From: CAWFLT01 sp963816795
GTDB taxonomy: Bacteria > Acidobacteriota > Vicinamibacteria > Vicinamibacterales > SCN-69-37
Direction of reading: 5' to 3'
DNA: 64,000 bases
NCBI GenBank assembly: GCA_963816795.1
Contig: CAWFLT010000007.1
Span: forward strand, 1 to 64,000
Part shown: positions 37,834-45,916 of the stretch, piece after piece
How the letters are laid out: each line of letters starts with the position of its first letter
How positions within the stretch are numbered: position 1 is the stretch's first letter
The notes under the pieces: model-generated
What the model was told of the DNA's origin: nothing
Seen by the model: the letters and a program-made list of their open reading frames with translations, nothing else
Database searches by the model: none
Position numbers and translations under genes: made by a program

Positions 37834-39123
37834 TTACTTGGCGCCGCCGATGAGTTGCTCGCGCTCCGCGAGCGCCACCACCCGGTCGCGGCCGGCATCT
37901 TTGCCTTCGTACAAGCGGCGATCGGCGATCCGAACGAGATCGTCGGCGGTCTCGACATCAGCATCCGCCGGATAGGTCGCGATCCCGATGGTGGTCGTGA
38001 TTCGGCCCCAGGGGTAGGGTGGCGACGCGGTGAGGCAGCGGTCCTGAAGACCAGCGCGAAATCGCTCCGCGAACGCCCGCGCGTCTCCGGCGCCCGCCCG
38101 GATCAGGATCACGAACTCGTCGCCACCGAAGCGGCACGGCGTGTCGGCGCTCCGCGCGAGCGACGCGAGCGTGTCGGCGATCAGCCGCAGCACCCGGTCG
38201 CCCTCCATGTGCGAGAAGCGATCGTTGATCGTCTTGAAATTGTCGGTGTCGATCATCAACAGACTCAACGGCTCGTCGTAGCGCTGGGCTTGCGCCAGCG
38301 CTTGCGGGAGGGTTTCATCGAGGTATCCGCGGTTGAACAGGCCCGTCAGCGAATCCCGCACGAGCCGCTCCTTCACCTGCTCGTACTTCTGCCGGTAGGT
38401 CAGGGCCTGGAAGACGTCGGCCACGTCGCCGCCGCCCACCACCACGGTCTGCGGCTCGACAAACCGTAAGTACGTCCAATAGATGCCGGTGTAGAACAAG
38501 GCCGCGACCGCCTTGCCGATGAACCCGACGAGCATCTGGTTCCAGAGGTTCGGACTGCTCCAGTGCAAGAAGAGGGTGAAAAAGAAGTTGTCGAACGCGA
38601 CGATCGCCACGAGCGAGGCGTAGAACCGCAGGAAGAGGTGCGACGTGAACCGGCTGATGAACTCGTAGATCAGGATGATCCCGAGGACGTCGATGAGCAG
38701 GAGCGTCGTGCCAACGGTGGCGATCTCCGCCGTCGTCCAGAAGCCGGCGCGAGACACGTCCTTCATGGCGCTGCCGGGTATCCCGAGGTGCAAGTACACC
38801 AGCAGGGAAAGAATCGAGACGGCGGCGTTGGCCAGGACGAGGCCGTACAGCAGCTTCCGTGCTTCGATCGCGTCTTCCTTCACGTAGATCAGGAGCACCG
38901 TCACAATCGTGGCGGTGAACAGCACGGTCGACGCCGGCATGATCGAAATCCCGTCGGCGATCTCGACCTTGAGACTGAGCGTGGCCTCCAGATACTGAAA
39001 GCCGCCGAGGACGATGTAGAGGGGGGTCAGGCCGAGTTTCGAGCGCAGGCGAAACAACACCAGGATGATGACGGCCATCACCGTGGCATCGAGCGCCAGC
39101 ATCCCCATTTGGAGCGCATGCAT
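37834..39123 (-). CDS. Membrane diguanylate cyclase with 7-helix sensor and intact I-site
   Basis: A 429-residue protein. The N-terminal 240 residues hold about seven membrane helices resembling the vitamin-uptake/VUPS-like sensor fold. A short linker (TYRQKYEQVKERLVRDSLTGLFNRGYLDETL) leads to a GGDEF domain. The active-site FGGDEF is at about residue 333. RSAD, five residues before it, is the RxxD inhibitory I-site, so product feedback is expected. It makes cyclic di-GMP from GTP. It ends 19 bases from the convergent PAS-like gene of the GTPase cluster. The frame is intact. The membrane ligand is unknown. Confidence 0.92.
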   Translation of the reverse strand: MHALQMGMLALDATVMAVIILVLFRLRSKLGLTPLYIVLGGFQYLEATLSLKVEIADGISIMPASTVLFTATIVTVLLIYVKEDAIEARKLLYGLVLANAAVSILSLLVYLHLGIPGSAMKDVSRAGFWTTAEIATVGTTLLLIDVLGIILIYEFISRFTSHLFLRFYASLVAIVAFDNFFFTLFLHWSSPNLWNQMLVGFIGKAVAALFYTGIYWTYLRFVEPQTVVVGGGDVADVFQALTYRQKYEQVKERLVRDSLTGLFNRGYLDETLPQALAQAQRYDEPLSLLMIDTDNFKTINDRFSHMEGDRVLRLIADTLASLARSADTPCRFGGDEFVILIRAGAGDARAFAERFRAGLQDRCLTASPPYPWGRITTTIGIATYPADADVETADDLVRIADRRLYEGKDAGRDRVVALAEREQLIGGAK

Positions 39124-39277
39124 GACGAGCTTGCCGGCGTCAGCCTACCACGCCGGACACCACGGCAGGACTGAGGGCATCCGGCTGCCGGAATGATCCC
39201 GAGTCGCCCGGTCGGGCCGGAAAGAACATCGATTCAGGCGGTTTGACCGGCCGGGCGCTGCCTACTATGCTCCGCGT

Positions 39278-39868
39278 GTGACCGACACTTCAGAGTCACG
39301 CCAGGACATCACCGATCTCCTCCAGCGGTGGCGCCGCGGAGATCGCGAGGCTCTCGAAAGCCTGGCCCCGCTCGTGTACGAAGAGCTTCGCCGGATCGCG
39401 ACTCGCTACCTCTCACACGAGCGCTCCGATCACACCCTCCAGCGTACCGCGCTCGTGCACGAGGCCTTCGTCCGGTTGGTCGATCAGCGGCGGGTCGAAT
39501 GGCAGAGCCGCGCGCACTTCTATGGTGTCGCCGCTCAGGCGATGCGCAGGATCCTCGTGGACCACGCGCGGCGCGCCGGTCGGATGAAGCGCGGTGCCGA
39601 GGTCGCGAAAGTGGGCCTGGACCTGGCCCCAGAGGTGGCCGCCTCCGCTCCGCTCGACCCGGCGGATGCCATCGCGCTCGACGACGCGCTCCAGAAGCTC
39701 GAGACCTTCGACCCGTTCCAGGGCCGGTTGGTCGAGCTGCGCTTCTTCGGGGGCCTGACCGTCGAAGAGGCCGCCGAAGCGCTGGAGACGTCGCCGACGA
39801 CGGTCAAGCGCGAGTGGGCGATCGCGAAGGCGTGGCTCTACCGCGAAATGACCGGCGCGCGGCCCTAG
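39278..39868 (+). CDS. ECF-type RNA polymerase sigma factor (ECF-SF family)
   Basis: A 196-residue sigma factor with region 2 (ITDLLQRWRRGDREALESLAPLVYEELRRIATRYLSHER, then FYGVAAQAMRRILVDHARRAGRMKRG) and region 4 (GRLVELRFFGGLTVEEAAEALETSPTTVKREWAIAKAWLYREM). The LQRTALVHEAFVRL and RILVDHARR signatures mark the large ECF-SF/TIGR02999 group common in Acidobacteria and Planctomycetes. The start is GTG at 39278. No anti-sigma gene is adjacent. It shares four bases with the convergent DedA gene at its 3' end. Its regulon is not deducible. Confidence 0.93.
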   Translation: MTDTSESRQDITDLLQRWRRGDREALESLAPLVYEELRRIATRYLSHERSDHTLQRTALVHEAFVRLVDQRRVEWQSRAHFYGVAAQAMRRILVDHARRAGRMKRGAEVAKVGLDLAPEVAASAPLDPADAIALDDALQKLETFDPFQGRLVELRFFGGLTVEEAAEALETSPTTVKREWAIAKAWLYREMTGARP

Positions 39869-40533
39869 CTCTTCTCCGTGACCTCGCTCTTCCCCCGCCG
39901 GTGACGCACGAACTCGACCACCATGGGAAGCAGCGACACCGCGACGATGAGAATCGTCACCAGCGAGAAGTTGTTCTTGATGATCGGGATGTTGCCGAGG
40001 AAGTAACCGGCGCCGAGACACAGCGTCACCCACGCGATCGCCCCGACTGCGTTGTAGAACACGAACGATGCCGGCGACATCTGCCCCGCACCGGCGACGA
40101 AGGGCACGAACGTGCGGACGATGGGGACGAACCGGCCGAGGATCAGCGCCTTCCCGCCGTAGGTCTCGAAGAACGCGTGGGCGCGTTGCAGATGCTGCCG
40201 GTTCAGCAGTTTGTGCGTGATGCCTTGTGAATCACTCGCGCGGAAGACCCGCGGGCCGATCGCACGGCCGATGGCGTAGTTCACGGCGTTCCCGGTGAAC
40301 GCGGCCGTGACGAGCAGCACGTAGCACAGGAACGGATTGAGGCCGTCGTCCTGCGCCGAGAGCGCGCCGACCGCGAACAGCAACGAGTCGCCGGGGAGAA
40401 ACGGGGCCACCACCAGCCCGGTCTCCGCGAAGATGATGCCGAACAGCAGTCCGTAGACCCAGGGCCCGTAGGCCCGGACGAGCTCGGCCAGATACTGGTC
40501 GAAGTGAAGGACGAAGTCGATGACAGCCGACAA
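39865..40533 (-). CDS. DedA-family membrane protein
   Basis: A 222-residue inner-membrane protein with the DedA/SNARE-associated core. ETGLVVAPFLPGDSLLFAVGAL carries the family E-(x)n-PGD signature. GNAVNYAIGRAIGPRVF and RFVPIVRTFVPFVAGAGQM supply the conserved glycines, arginines and FxR motif. Members act in undecaprenyl-phosphate or phospholipid flipping and membrane-potential maintenance. The start at 40533 gives the normal length. Its 3' end overlaps that of the sigma factor, tail to tail. It follows an ftsB-like gene on the same strand by six bases, suggesting an envelope operon. Confidence 0.94.
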   Translation of the reverse strand: MSAVIDFVLHFDQYLAELVRAYGPWVYGLLFGIIFAETGLVVAPFLPGDSLLFAVGALSAQDDGLNPFLCYVLLVTAAFTGNAVNYAIGRAIGPRVFRASDSQGITHKLLNRQHLQRAHAFFETYGGKALILGRFVPIVRTFVPFVAGAGQMSPASFVFYNAVGAIAWVTLCLGAGYFLGNIPIIKNNFSLVTILIVAVSLLPMVVEFVRHRRGKSEVTEKS

Positions 40534-40539
40534 GACGAA

Positions 40540-40962
40540 CTAGCGGGGCGGAAGGGCCGGGGAGGACTCCGGCGTGGCCGGGGCCGCGGGCCGGGCATCC
40601 TTGATGATCACCAATGTCTCTCCAGGGCGGATCAGCCCGAGATCACGTCGGGCCGCCTCTTCCAACGCCGCCGGATCGGTGTTCAGCCGGTCAACCTCCT
40701 GCAGCAGCCGGGTGTTCTCGGCCCGCACGTGGTCCAGGGCCGTCAGCAGTGAAACGTATTCGCGGCTCGCCCGCAACGTGGCCAGATAGCCGTTGTCGCC
40801 GACGACCGCGTTCACCATCAGCACCAGTGATGCCGCGAACAGGGCAAATCCGAGCCATCGACGCCGGCGCGATCGGACTTCGTACGCCGGACGCAACCGC
40901 CGCGTGGACCGCGGCCGTTCGAGAGCCGCCTCTACCGGCGCATCCGGAATCATCTCGGGCAT
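40540..40962 (-). CDS. FtsB/DivIC-like septum formation initiator
   Basis: A 140-residue bitopic membrane protein. It has a short basic cytoplasmic N-terminus, one helix (residues about 36-53, WLGFALFAASLVLMVNAVVG), a periplasmic coiled coil (ASREYVSLLTALDHVRAENTRLLQEVDRL) and the FtsB signature EEAARRDLGLIRPGETLVII at 101-120. A proline-rich tail follows. FtsB bridges FtsL and FtsQ in the divisome. I chose the ATG at 40962; an upstream open frame has no homology. The enolase neighbour usual for ftsB is absent; it sits before dedA and is divergent from cutA. Confidence 0.82.
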   Translation of the reverse strand: MPEMIPDAPVEAALERPRSTRRLRPAYEVRSRRRRWLGFALFAASLVLMVNAVVGDNGYLATLRASREYVSLLTALDHVRAENTRLLQEVDRLNTDPAALEEAARRDLGLIRPGETLVIIKDARPAAPATPESSPALPPR

Positions 40963-41007
40963 CTTTGTATCAGGTTTTCGGCGCCTGTACAAGCGCAAAA
41001 TAGGGTC

Positions 41008-41340
41008 ATGAGCGACTTCGTGATGGCGATGACGACGATGCCCGGAGACTTCGACTCGGCGCCCCTGGCACAGGAACTGGTCGGCGCCGGTCTCGCCGCC
41101 TGCATCACGATTTTCCCGGCCGTCAAGTCGGTCTACACCTGGAAAGGCGTTCCGACCGTCGATGAGGAACAGCAACTCCTCATCAAGACCACGGCCGACA
41201 ACGTCGACGCGCTCTGGGACGTGCTTCGCGCCCGCCACCCGTACGACGTCCCCGAATTCATCGTCATCCCCGTCGTCGATGGCAGCCAGGACTATTTGCG
41301 TTGGATCGAGCAGAACGTCGGGCCGAAGAAGGAATCGTGA
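41008..41340 (+). CDS. cutA: CutA1 divalent-cation tolerance protein
   Basis: A 110-residue protein of the trimeric CutA1 family. Visible features are the ferredoxin-like core FVMAMTTMPGDFDSAPLAQELVGAGLAACITIFPAVKSVYTWKG, then EEQQLLIKTTADNVDALWDVLRARHPYDVPEFIVIPVVDGSQDYLRWI. The A-A-C and HPYDVPE signatures are intact. Members have been tied to copper tolerance in E. coli, though metal binding is weak and the general role is uncertain. It has its own 45-base divergent promoter region shared with the ftsB-like gene. Confidence 0.95.
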   Translation: MSDFVMAMTTMPGDFDSAPLAQELVGAGLAACITIFPAVKSVYTWKGVPTVDEEQQLLIKTTADNVDALWDVLRARHPYDVPEFIVIPVVDGSQDYLRWIEQNVGPKKES

Positions 41341-41343
41341 AAA

Positions 41344-41376
41344 GTGCTAGGTGCTAGGTGCGGGTGCTAGGTGCGT
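41344..41376. repeat. GTGCTAG word repeat
   Basis: The 7-base word gtgctag occurs at 41344-41350, 41351-41357 and 41364-41370, with partial copies between and after. It begins just after the cutA stop. It is one of several low-complexity word repeats found between genes in this window. Confidence 0.7.
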
Positions 41377-41400
41377 CGTCCAAATGCCCGCCGTACCCTC

Positions 41401-41434
41401 CGTACCCGCGGCTCGAAGGTCGAGCCGCGCTACG
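41401..41434. terminator. Palindrome between cutA and the PLP enzyme gene
   Basis: CGCGGCTCGA (41407-41416) pairs with TCGAGCCGCG (41420-41429) around a 3-base loop, with outer CGTA/TACG ends. It covers the last codon and stop of the minus-strand PLP enzyme gene and lies 60 bases after cutA. It could end both convergent transcripts. Its GTAGCGCGG end on the minus strand recurs at 26193-26201. Confidence 0.5.
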
Positions 41435-42596
41435 ACAGTGCCTGATCAAGATCCTCTTTGAGATCGTCGATGTCTTCGACGCCCGCGGAGATGCGGATCA
41501 TCGTGTCGGTCAGGCCGATCTCGCGGCGGCGATCGGGGGGGACTGACGCATGCGTCATCGTCGCCGGATGACAGACGAGCGTCTCGACCCCGCCGAGGCT
41601 TTCGGCGAGCGCCATGAGCTTGAAGCCGTTCAGGACGCGCGTGGCCTCGTCGAGCGTGGCGACTTCGAACGTCAGCATGCCGCCCCAGCCGTTGGGCATT
41701 TGCCGGCGCGCCAGCGCGTGCTGCGGATGAGTGGGGAGGCCCGGATAGTAGACGCGCGTGACGCGCGGGTGTTGCTCCAGGAACTCGGCGAGCGCCAGGC
41801 CGTTGGCCGAGTGCTGCGCCATCCTCAGTGTGAGGGTCTTCGTGCCCCGCAGGACGAGCCAGGCGTCGAACGGGCTCAGGATCGCGCCGGCGCCATTCTG
41901 GATGAACCGCAGCCACTCGATGTCTTCGTCGCGCGTCGCGACCACGACACCGCCAATCGAGTCGGAATGGCCATTCAGGTACTTCGTCGTGCTATGGACG
42001 ACGAGATCGGCGCCGAGCGCCAGCGGTTGCTGCAGGACCGGGCTCGCGAACGTGTTGTCGACGCACACGAGCGCCCCGTGCCGATGGGCGAGCGTCGCGA
42101 CGGCGGCGATGTCCGTCAGCCGCATGACCGGATTGGTCGGCGTCTCGATGAAGACCAGCCGCGTGGCCGGCGTGATGGCGCGCTCGGTGGCGGCCAGGTC
42201 CGACGTATCGACGTAGCTGAACGTGAAGCCGTATCGCGTGAGCACTTTGTCGAACAGCCGGAACGTGCCGCCGTACGTGTTGTCGGTCACGACGACGTGA
42301 TCGCCGGTCTCGAGCCGCGCCGTGATGGCGCTGATCGCAGACATCCCGGACGCGAACGCGAATGCCGCCTGGCCGCCTTCGATGGCGGCGAGGTTGCCTT
42401 CGAGCGCGCTGCGCGTGGGATTCTGCGTCCGCGCGTATTCGAACCCTTTGTGCTGGCCAAGCGCCTCTTGCACGTAGGTCGACGTCTGATAGATGGGTGT
42501 GATGATCGCGCCAGTGGTCGGATCGGGTTCCTGTCCGGCGTGAATGCAGCGCGTCGCAAAGCGCGCGTCCTTCGGAAGCTTCACCGCGGGTCTCAC
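41430..42596 (-). CDS. Cys/Met metabolism PLP-dependent enzyme (cystathionine gamma-synthase/lyase type)
   Basis: A 388-residue fold-type-I PLP enzyme. The Schiff-base lysine is K205 in HSTTKYLNGHSD. PLP-phosphate and stacking motifs appear as FASGMSAISA, TDNTYGGTFRLF and ETPTNPVMRL, and D180 in CVDNTFASP contacts the PLP nitrogen. EYARTQNPTRSALE is the usual inter-subunit active-site loop. It acts in transsulfuration, making or cleaving cystathionine; sequence alone does not separate MetB from CTH/MGL-type enzymes. The gene is intact and divergent from the SpoIIE-type phosphatase gene. No riboswitch is evident in the 118 bases between them. Confidence 0.93.
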   Translation of the reverse strand: MRPAVKLPKDARFATRCIHAGQEPDPTTGAIITPIYQTSTYVQEALGQHKGFEYARTQNPTRSALEGNLAAIEGGQAAFAFASGMSAISAITARLETGDHVVVTDNTYGGTFRLFDKVLTRYGFTFSYVDTSDLAATERAITPATRLVFIETPTNPVMRLTDIAAVATLAHRHGALVCVDNTFASPVLQQPLALGADLVVHSTTKYLNGHSDSIGGVVVATRDEDIEWLRFIQNGAGAILSPFDAWLVLRGTKTLTLRMAQHSANGLALAEFLEQHPRVTRVYYPGLPTHPQHALARRQMPNGWGGMLTFEVATLDEATRVLNGFKLMALAESLGGVETLVCHPATMTHASVPPDRRREIGLTDTMIRISAGVEDIDDLKEDLDQALS

Positions 42597-42714
42597 GATA
42601 GTCTGTTATCATGCGTTTTGCAATTTGCAGAATCCCGTGACTCGGTGGTTGGGACGCCAACAACGCACGTCGTCCTCTCCTGACGACGGGTCCCCTCTCG
42701 CCGCTGCCGGTGGC

Positions 42715-44761
42715 ATGACGCCGCCGCCGACTGAGCTCCGATTCTTCCGCACGCTGCCCGGCCGGTTGTTCCTGCTGTCAGGCGGGTCCCTGCTCCTGCT
42801 CCTCGCCGTGCGCCTGGTCGTGCCGCTGCCGGAAGTGCTCGAGATGTTTCGCAAGGTCGTCTCGGTGGCACTCGTCGTGGCGATCGTCTGGCTGGGCGCC
42901 CTCGCCGTCATCCACACGCGTCAGCAGTTCCTCTGGCGGGTCCGCCGGAAGCTGATTCTCTCCTACGTCTTCCTCGGCTTCGTGCCGGTGATTCTCGTGA
43001 TGGCCTTCGCGCTGGCGGCGAGCGTGGTGCTGTACATCAACGTCACGGCGTACGTGTTTCGCGGGGGCTTTGGCAATCTGATCGACGACGTCTACCAGTT
43101 CGCGGAGACGTCGGCCGGCGAAATCGGTCGCAACCCCGCTCTCACCCAGACCGCGCTCACGCGGAAGTACGAGAACCTGGCGAAGCAGTACCCGGCGCTC
43201 TCGCTCGCCGTCGTGCCCGCCGCTGATGACGAGACGCCGGCCAATGGACCGGCCAAGGCGCTCGAGCGGTCGGTTCGCGCCGGTCCGTGGCGTCACCTCG
43301 CGGCTCCTGCCGAGGCGCCGCGCTGGCTGGTCCGATCGAGCAGCGGCTTCTCCGGCGTCGTCGCGTATGCGTCGCCCGACGCCCCGGACGAATGGCATCT
43401 CAGCGTGCGGGCCGTCGTGCCGACGCCGGATCGAAGACGCCTGGTCATCGCGGATCTGCCCGTCGATACCGACCTCGTCGCGCGACTCGCCGACCGCACG
43501 ACCGTCAGGATGGGCGCCATCACCGTCCCCTCCGACTGCGGCGGGCCCGGACCTTCGCCAGCCGGCGCGCGCCGCGGCAACGTGCTTTCGCTCTTTCGCG
43601 AAAGCGTCGCGTTCATGGACTGTGCGAACTGGGCGACGGGGCAGGTCGGGCGCGTCACCGTCAGCCTGAACTCTCCGGTGCGCCGTCTGTACACGCATGT
43701 CGTCGCCGGACAATTCCAGAGCGTGGCCAATGCCCCTCTTCTCATCCTCGCCGTGCTCGGCGTGTTGTTGCTGGTGGTGCAGGGCGCCGCGCTGTCCTGG
43801 GGAGTCGCTCTGGCGCGATCGATCACCTCAGCGGTGCACGAGCTCTTCGAGGGCACCGAGCGCGCGCGCCAGGGCGACTTCGGCTACCGGATCAACATCG
43901 CCTCGCAGGACCAGCTCGGGGACCTGGCGACGTCCTACAACCTGATGAGTGGCAGCATCGAGCATCTGCTCCACGTGCAGCGCGAGAAGCAGCGGCTCGA
44001 CGACGAGCTCCGGATCGCGCGAGACATCCAGAAATCGCTCCTGCCCGTGGAGCCGCCGCGCCTGCCGGGCGTCAGCATTGCCGATCTCTGCGAGCCGGCG
44101 CGGCAGGTGGGTGGCGACTACTACGACTTCTTCGACCTCGGCGAGGGACGGACGGGTGTCCTGGTGGCGGATGTCTCCGGCAAGGGGACGTCGGCGGCGC
44201 TCTATACCGCCGAGCTCAAGGGGCTGCTGATCGGCCTCAGTCACAACGAACGGTCGCCGCGCCAGCTGCTGATCGACGTCAACCGCCGGTTGTCGGACCA
44301 CCTCGACAACCGCAGCTTCATCACGATGACGTACCTGATCCTCGACATGCACGCCCGCACGTTCACCTGCGCGCGCGCCGGCCACACGCCGTTGATCGTC
44401 GTCTCCGGCGGACGGAGCGAAGTCCTGGTGCCGGCCGGCATGGTGCTCGGCCTCCGGCTGCCGGGCGCGGCCGGCCGATTCGAGGAGCTCCTCGAGGAAC
44501 ACACGCAGCCGATCCACGACGGCGACGTCATCGTCCTCTACACTGACGGCATCACCGAAGCGATGGACGCCGACGGCGAGCTCTTCGGCGACGACGCCCT
44601 GGCGCGCGTGGTCCTGAGCCACCGGCATCTTGACGCGGCGGGCATCCGGGAGCGAGTCTTGCGCGAGGTCAAAGCGTTTGTCGGGCGACGCCGAGCCACA
44701 CGACGACATGACGATGGTGATCCTGAAGTTCGAGCCGGAAGGCCCGGCAGCGGCAGCCTGA
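42715..44761 (+). CDS. SpoIIE/RsbU-type PP2C phosphatase with membrane sensor, terminal frameshift
   Basis: About 682 residues. N-terminal membrane helices (LFLLSGGSLLLLLAVRLVVPL, VALVVAIVWLGALAVI, ILSYVFLGFVPVILVMAFALAASVVLYI) are followed by an extracytoplasmic region (about 140-335). Another helix (LLILAVLGVLLLVVQGAALSWGVAL), a HAMP linker and a PP2C-type phosphatase domain complete it. ARQVGGDYYDFF, LVADVSGKGTSAAL and LYTDGITEAMD are metal-binding motifs. One extra G in the GGG run near 44683 moves the frame. With it removed the sequence continues GDAEPHDDMTMVILKFEPEG to a stop at 44759-44761, supplying the last conserved metal ligands. Such enzymes dephosphorylate anti-sigma antagonists in partner-switching. 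Confidence 0.88.
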
Positions 44762-45732
44762 TGCGGGAGCGTCAGCGGGCGAATCCTCCGCCAGAAGAAG
44801 TGTTCCGGACGCCGTCGTCCGTCGAGGCAGAAGTGGTCTGCGGATTGCTCGACGCCCACGAGATCGAGGCGGCGGTCGCGTCGGTGCTCTCGCCGACGCT
44901 GTTTCCGATGCGGTTCGGGCAGGCCGAATTCTGCATCACCGTGTCCAGCGCGCTGGCGGCTCGCGCGCGCGAACTGATCGCCTCGCATCTCGACGAGGCC
45001 GCGGCGGCGGAAATCCGCCGGCTCAGCGACACGCTCGGCCCGCTCGAGGAACGGATCGACTATGAGTTCCGCGACATCGGCCTGCTCGAGCACGCTCTGA
45101 CGCACCGGTCGCGCGCACACGAAGACGCCTCCGGCGGCGTGATCGACAACGAGTCGCTCGAGTTCCTGGGGGATGCGGTGCTCGGCTTCGTGATCGCCGA
45201 CTTGCTGTTCACTCGTTTTCCGAAACACAGCGAGGGTTACAAGTCCAAGGTGAAGGCCGGCATCGTCTCCTCGGCGTCGCTGGCCAGGCTGGCGGAAGAT
45301 CTCGATCTGGGCCGCTACGTGCTGCTCGGGCGCGGAGAAGAAAAGACCGGCGGCCGGCACAAGCACGCGATTCTCGCCGACGGGTTCGAGGCGCTCATCG
45401 CCGCGGTCTATCTCGACGGCGGCATCGAGGCGGCGCGCGATTTCATCCTGTCCAAGTTCGAGCCGCTGGTCGAGTCGGCCGGCGACCGCGCCGCCGAAGC
45501 GGCGTTCACCGAAGACTGGAAGTCGGCGTTCCAGGAGTGGCTGCAGGCCGAGGGACGCGGCCTGCCGCACTATCGCATCGCCTCAGCCGACGGCCCCGAT
45601 CATCGCAAGCGCTTCGACGTGGAAGTGATCGTCGGCGGGCAGGCCGTCGCCCGCGCGACCGGACGATCCAAGAAGGAAGCCGAGCAGCAGGCCGCCAAAG
45701 CCGCGATGGCGACGCTGAAGCCATCGTCATAG
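44761..45732 (+). CDS. rnc: Ribonuclease III with N-terminal DUF2007-like domain
   Basis: A 323-residue protein. Residues 12-80 (EEVFRTPSSVEAEVVCGLLDAHEIEAAVA, then FCITVSSALAARARELIASHL) match the DUF2007 signal-transducing fold. Residues 93-240 are RNase III, with the signature NESLEFLGDAV at 130-140, catalytic E134 and D138, and D207/E210 in LADGFEAL. Residues 250-320 form a double-stranded RNA-binding domain (SAFQEWLQAEGRGLPHY, GRSKKEAEQQAAKAAM). The enzyme cuts double-stranded RNA in rRNA maturation. There is no start codon in any frame between the two domains, so a genuine fusion is likely. The ATG overlaps the repaired phosphatase stop as TGATG. Confidence 0.9.
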   Translation: MRERQRANPPPEEVFRTPSSVEAEVVCGLLDAHEIEAAVASVLSPTLFPMRFGQAEFCITVSSALAARARELIASHLDEAAAAEIRRLSDTLGPLEERIDYEFRDIGLLEHALTHRSRAHEDASGGVIDNESLEFLGDAVLGFVIADLLFTRFPKHSEGYKSKVKAGIVSSASLARLAEDLDLGRYVLLGRGEEKTGGRHKHAILADGFEALIAAVYLDGGIEAARDFILSKFEPLVESAGDRAAEAAFTEDWKSAFQEWLQAEGRGLPHYRIASADGPDHRKRFDVEVIVGGQAVARATGRSKKEAEQQAAKAAMATLKPSS

Positions 45733-45753
45733 GGAACAACGATCTTTCAGGCA

Positions 45754-45907
45754 GATCTTTCAACACGAAGCGCACGACGGGCACGAAGAGGACGAAGACC
45801 ACGAAGCGAGATCTCAGGGGAAGACTGCGGATCGGAACGCTTTTCCATTCCAACCCTTCGCGTCCTTCGTAAACCTCGCGCCTTCGTGGGCTTCGTGGTG
45901 AAAGATC
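45754..45907. repeat. Long imperfect inverted repeat with CACGAAG words
   Basis: The ends are perfect (GATCTTTCA at 45754-45762, TGAAAGATC at 45899-45907). Inside, the left arm is made of ACACGAAG, CACGA, CACGAAG, GACGAAG and CACGAAG words. The right arm has their complements (CTTCGCG, CCTTCGT, CCTTCGTGG, CTTCGTGG). The repeat fills the space between the RNase III gene and the convergent ATPase gene, where a folded RNA could stop or protect both transcripts. Confidence 0.75.
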
Positions 45908-45916
45908 TTTTGACCG

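Noticed and set aside
42597..42714. SAM riboswitch upstream of the Cys/Met PLP enzyme
   Set aside because: Only 118 bases separate the divergent genes and no SAM-aptamer core could be recognised.
43828..45570. A 580-residue minus-strand open frame
   Set aside because: Antisense to the phosphatase and RNase III genes, with no family features.
42544..45732. A single 1062-residue protein joining SpoIIE phosphatase, DUF2007 and RNase III
   Set aside because: A one-base shift near 44683 hides the phosphatase end motif and a stop that overlaps the next start; two proteins are far more likely.
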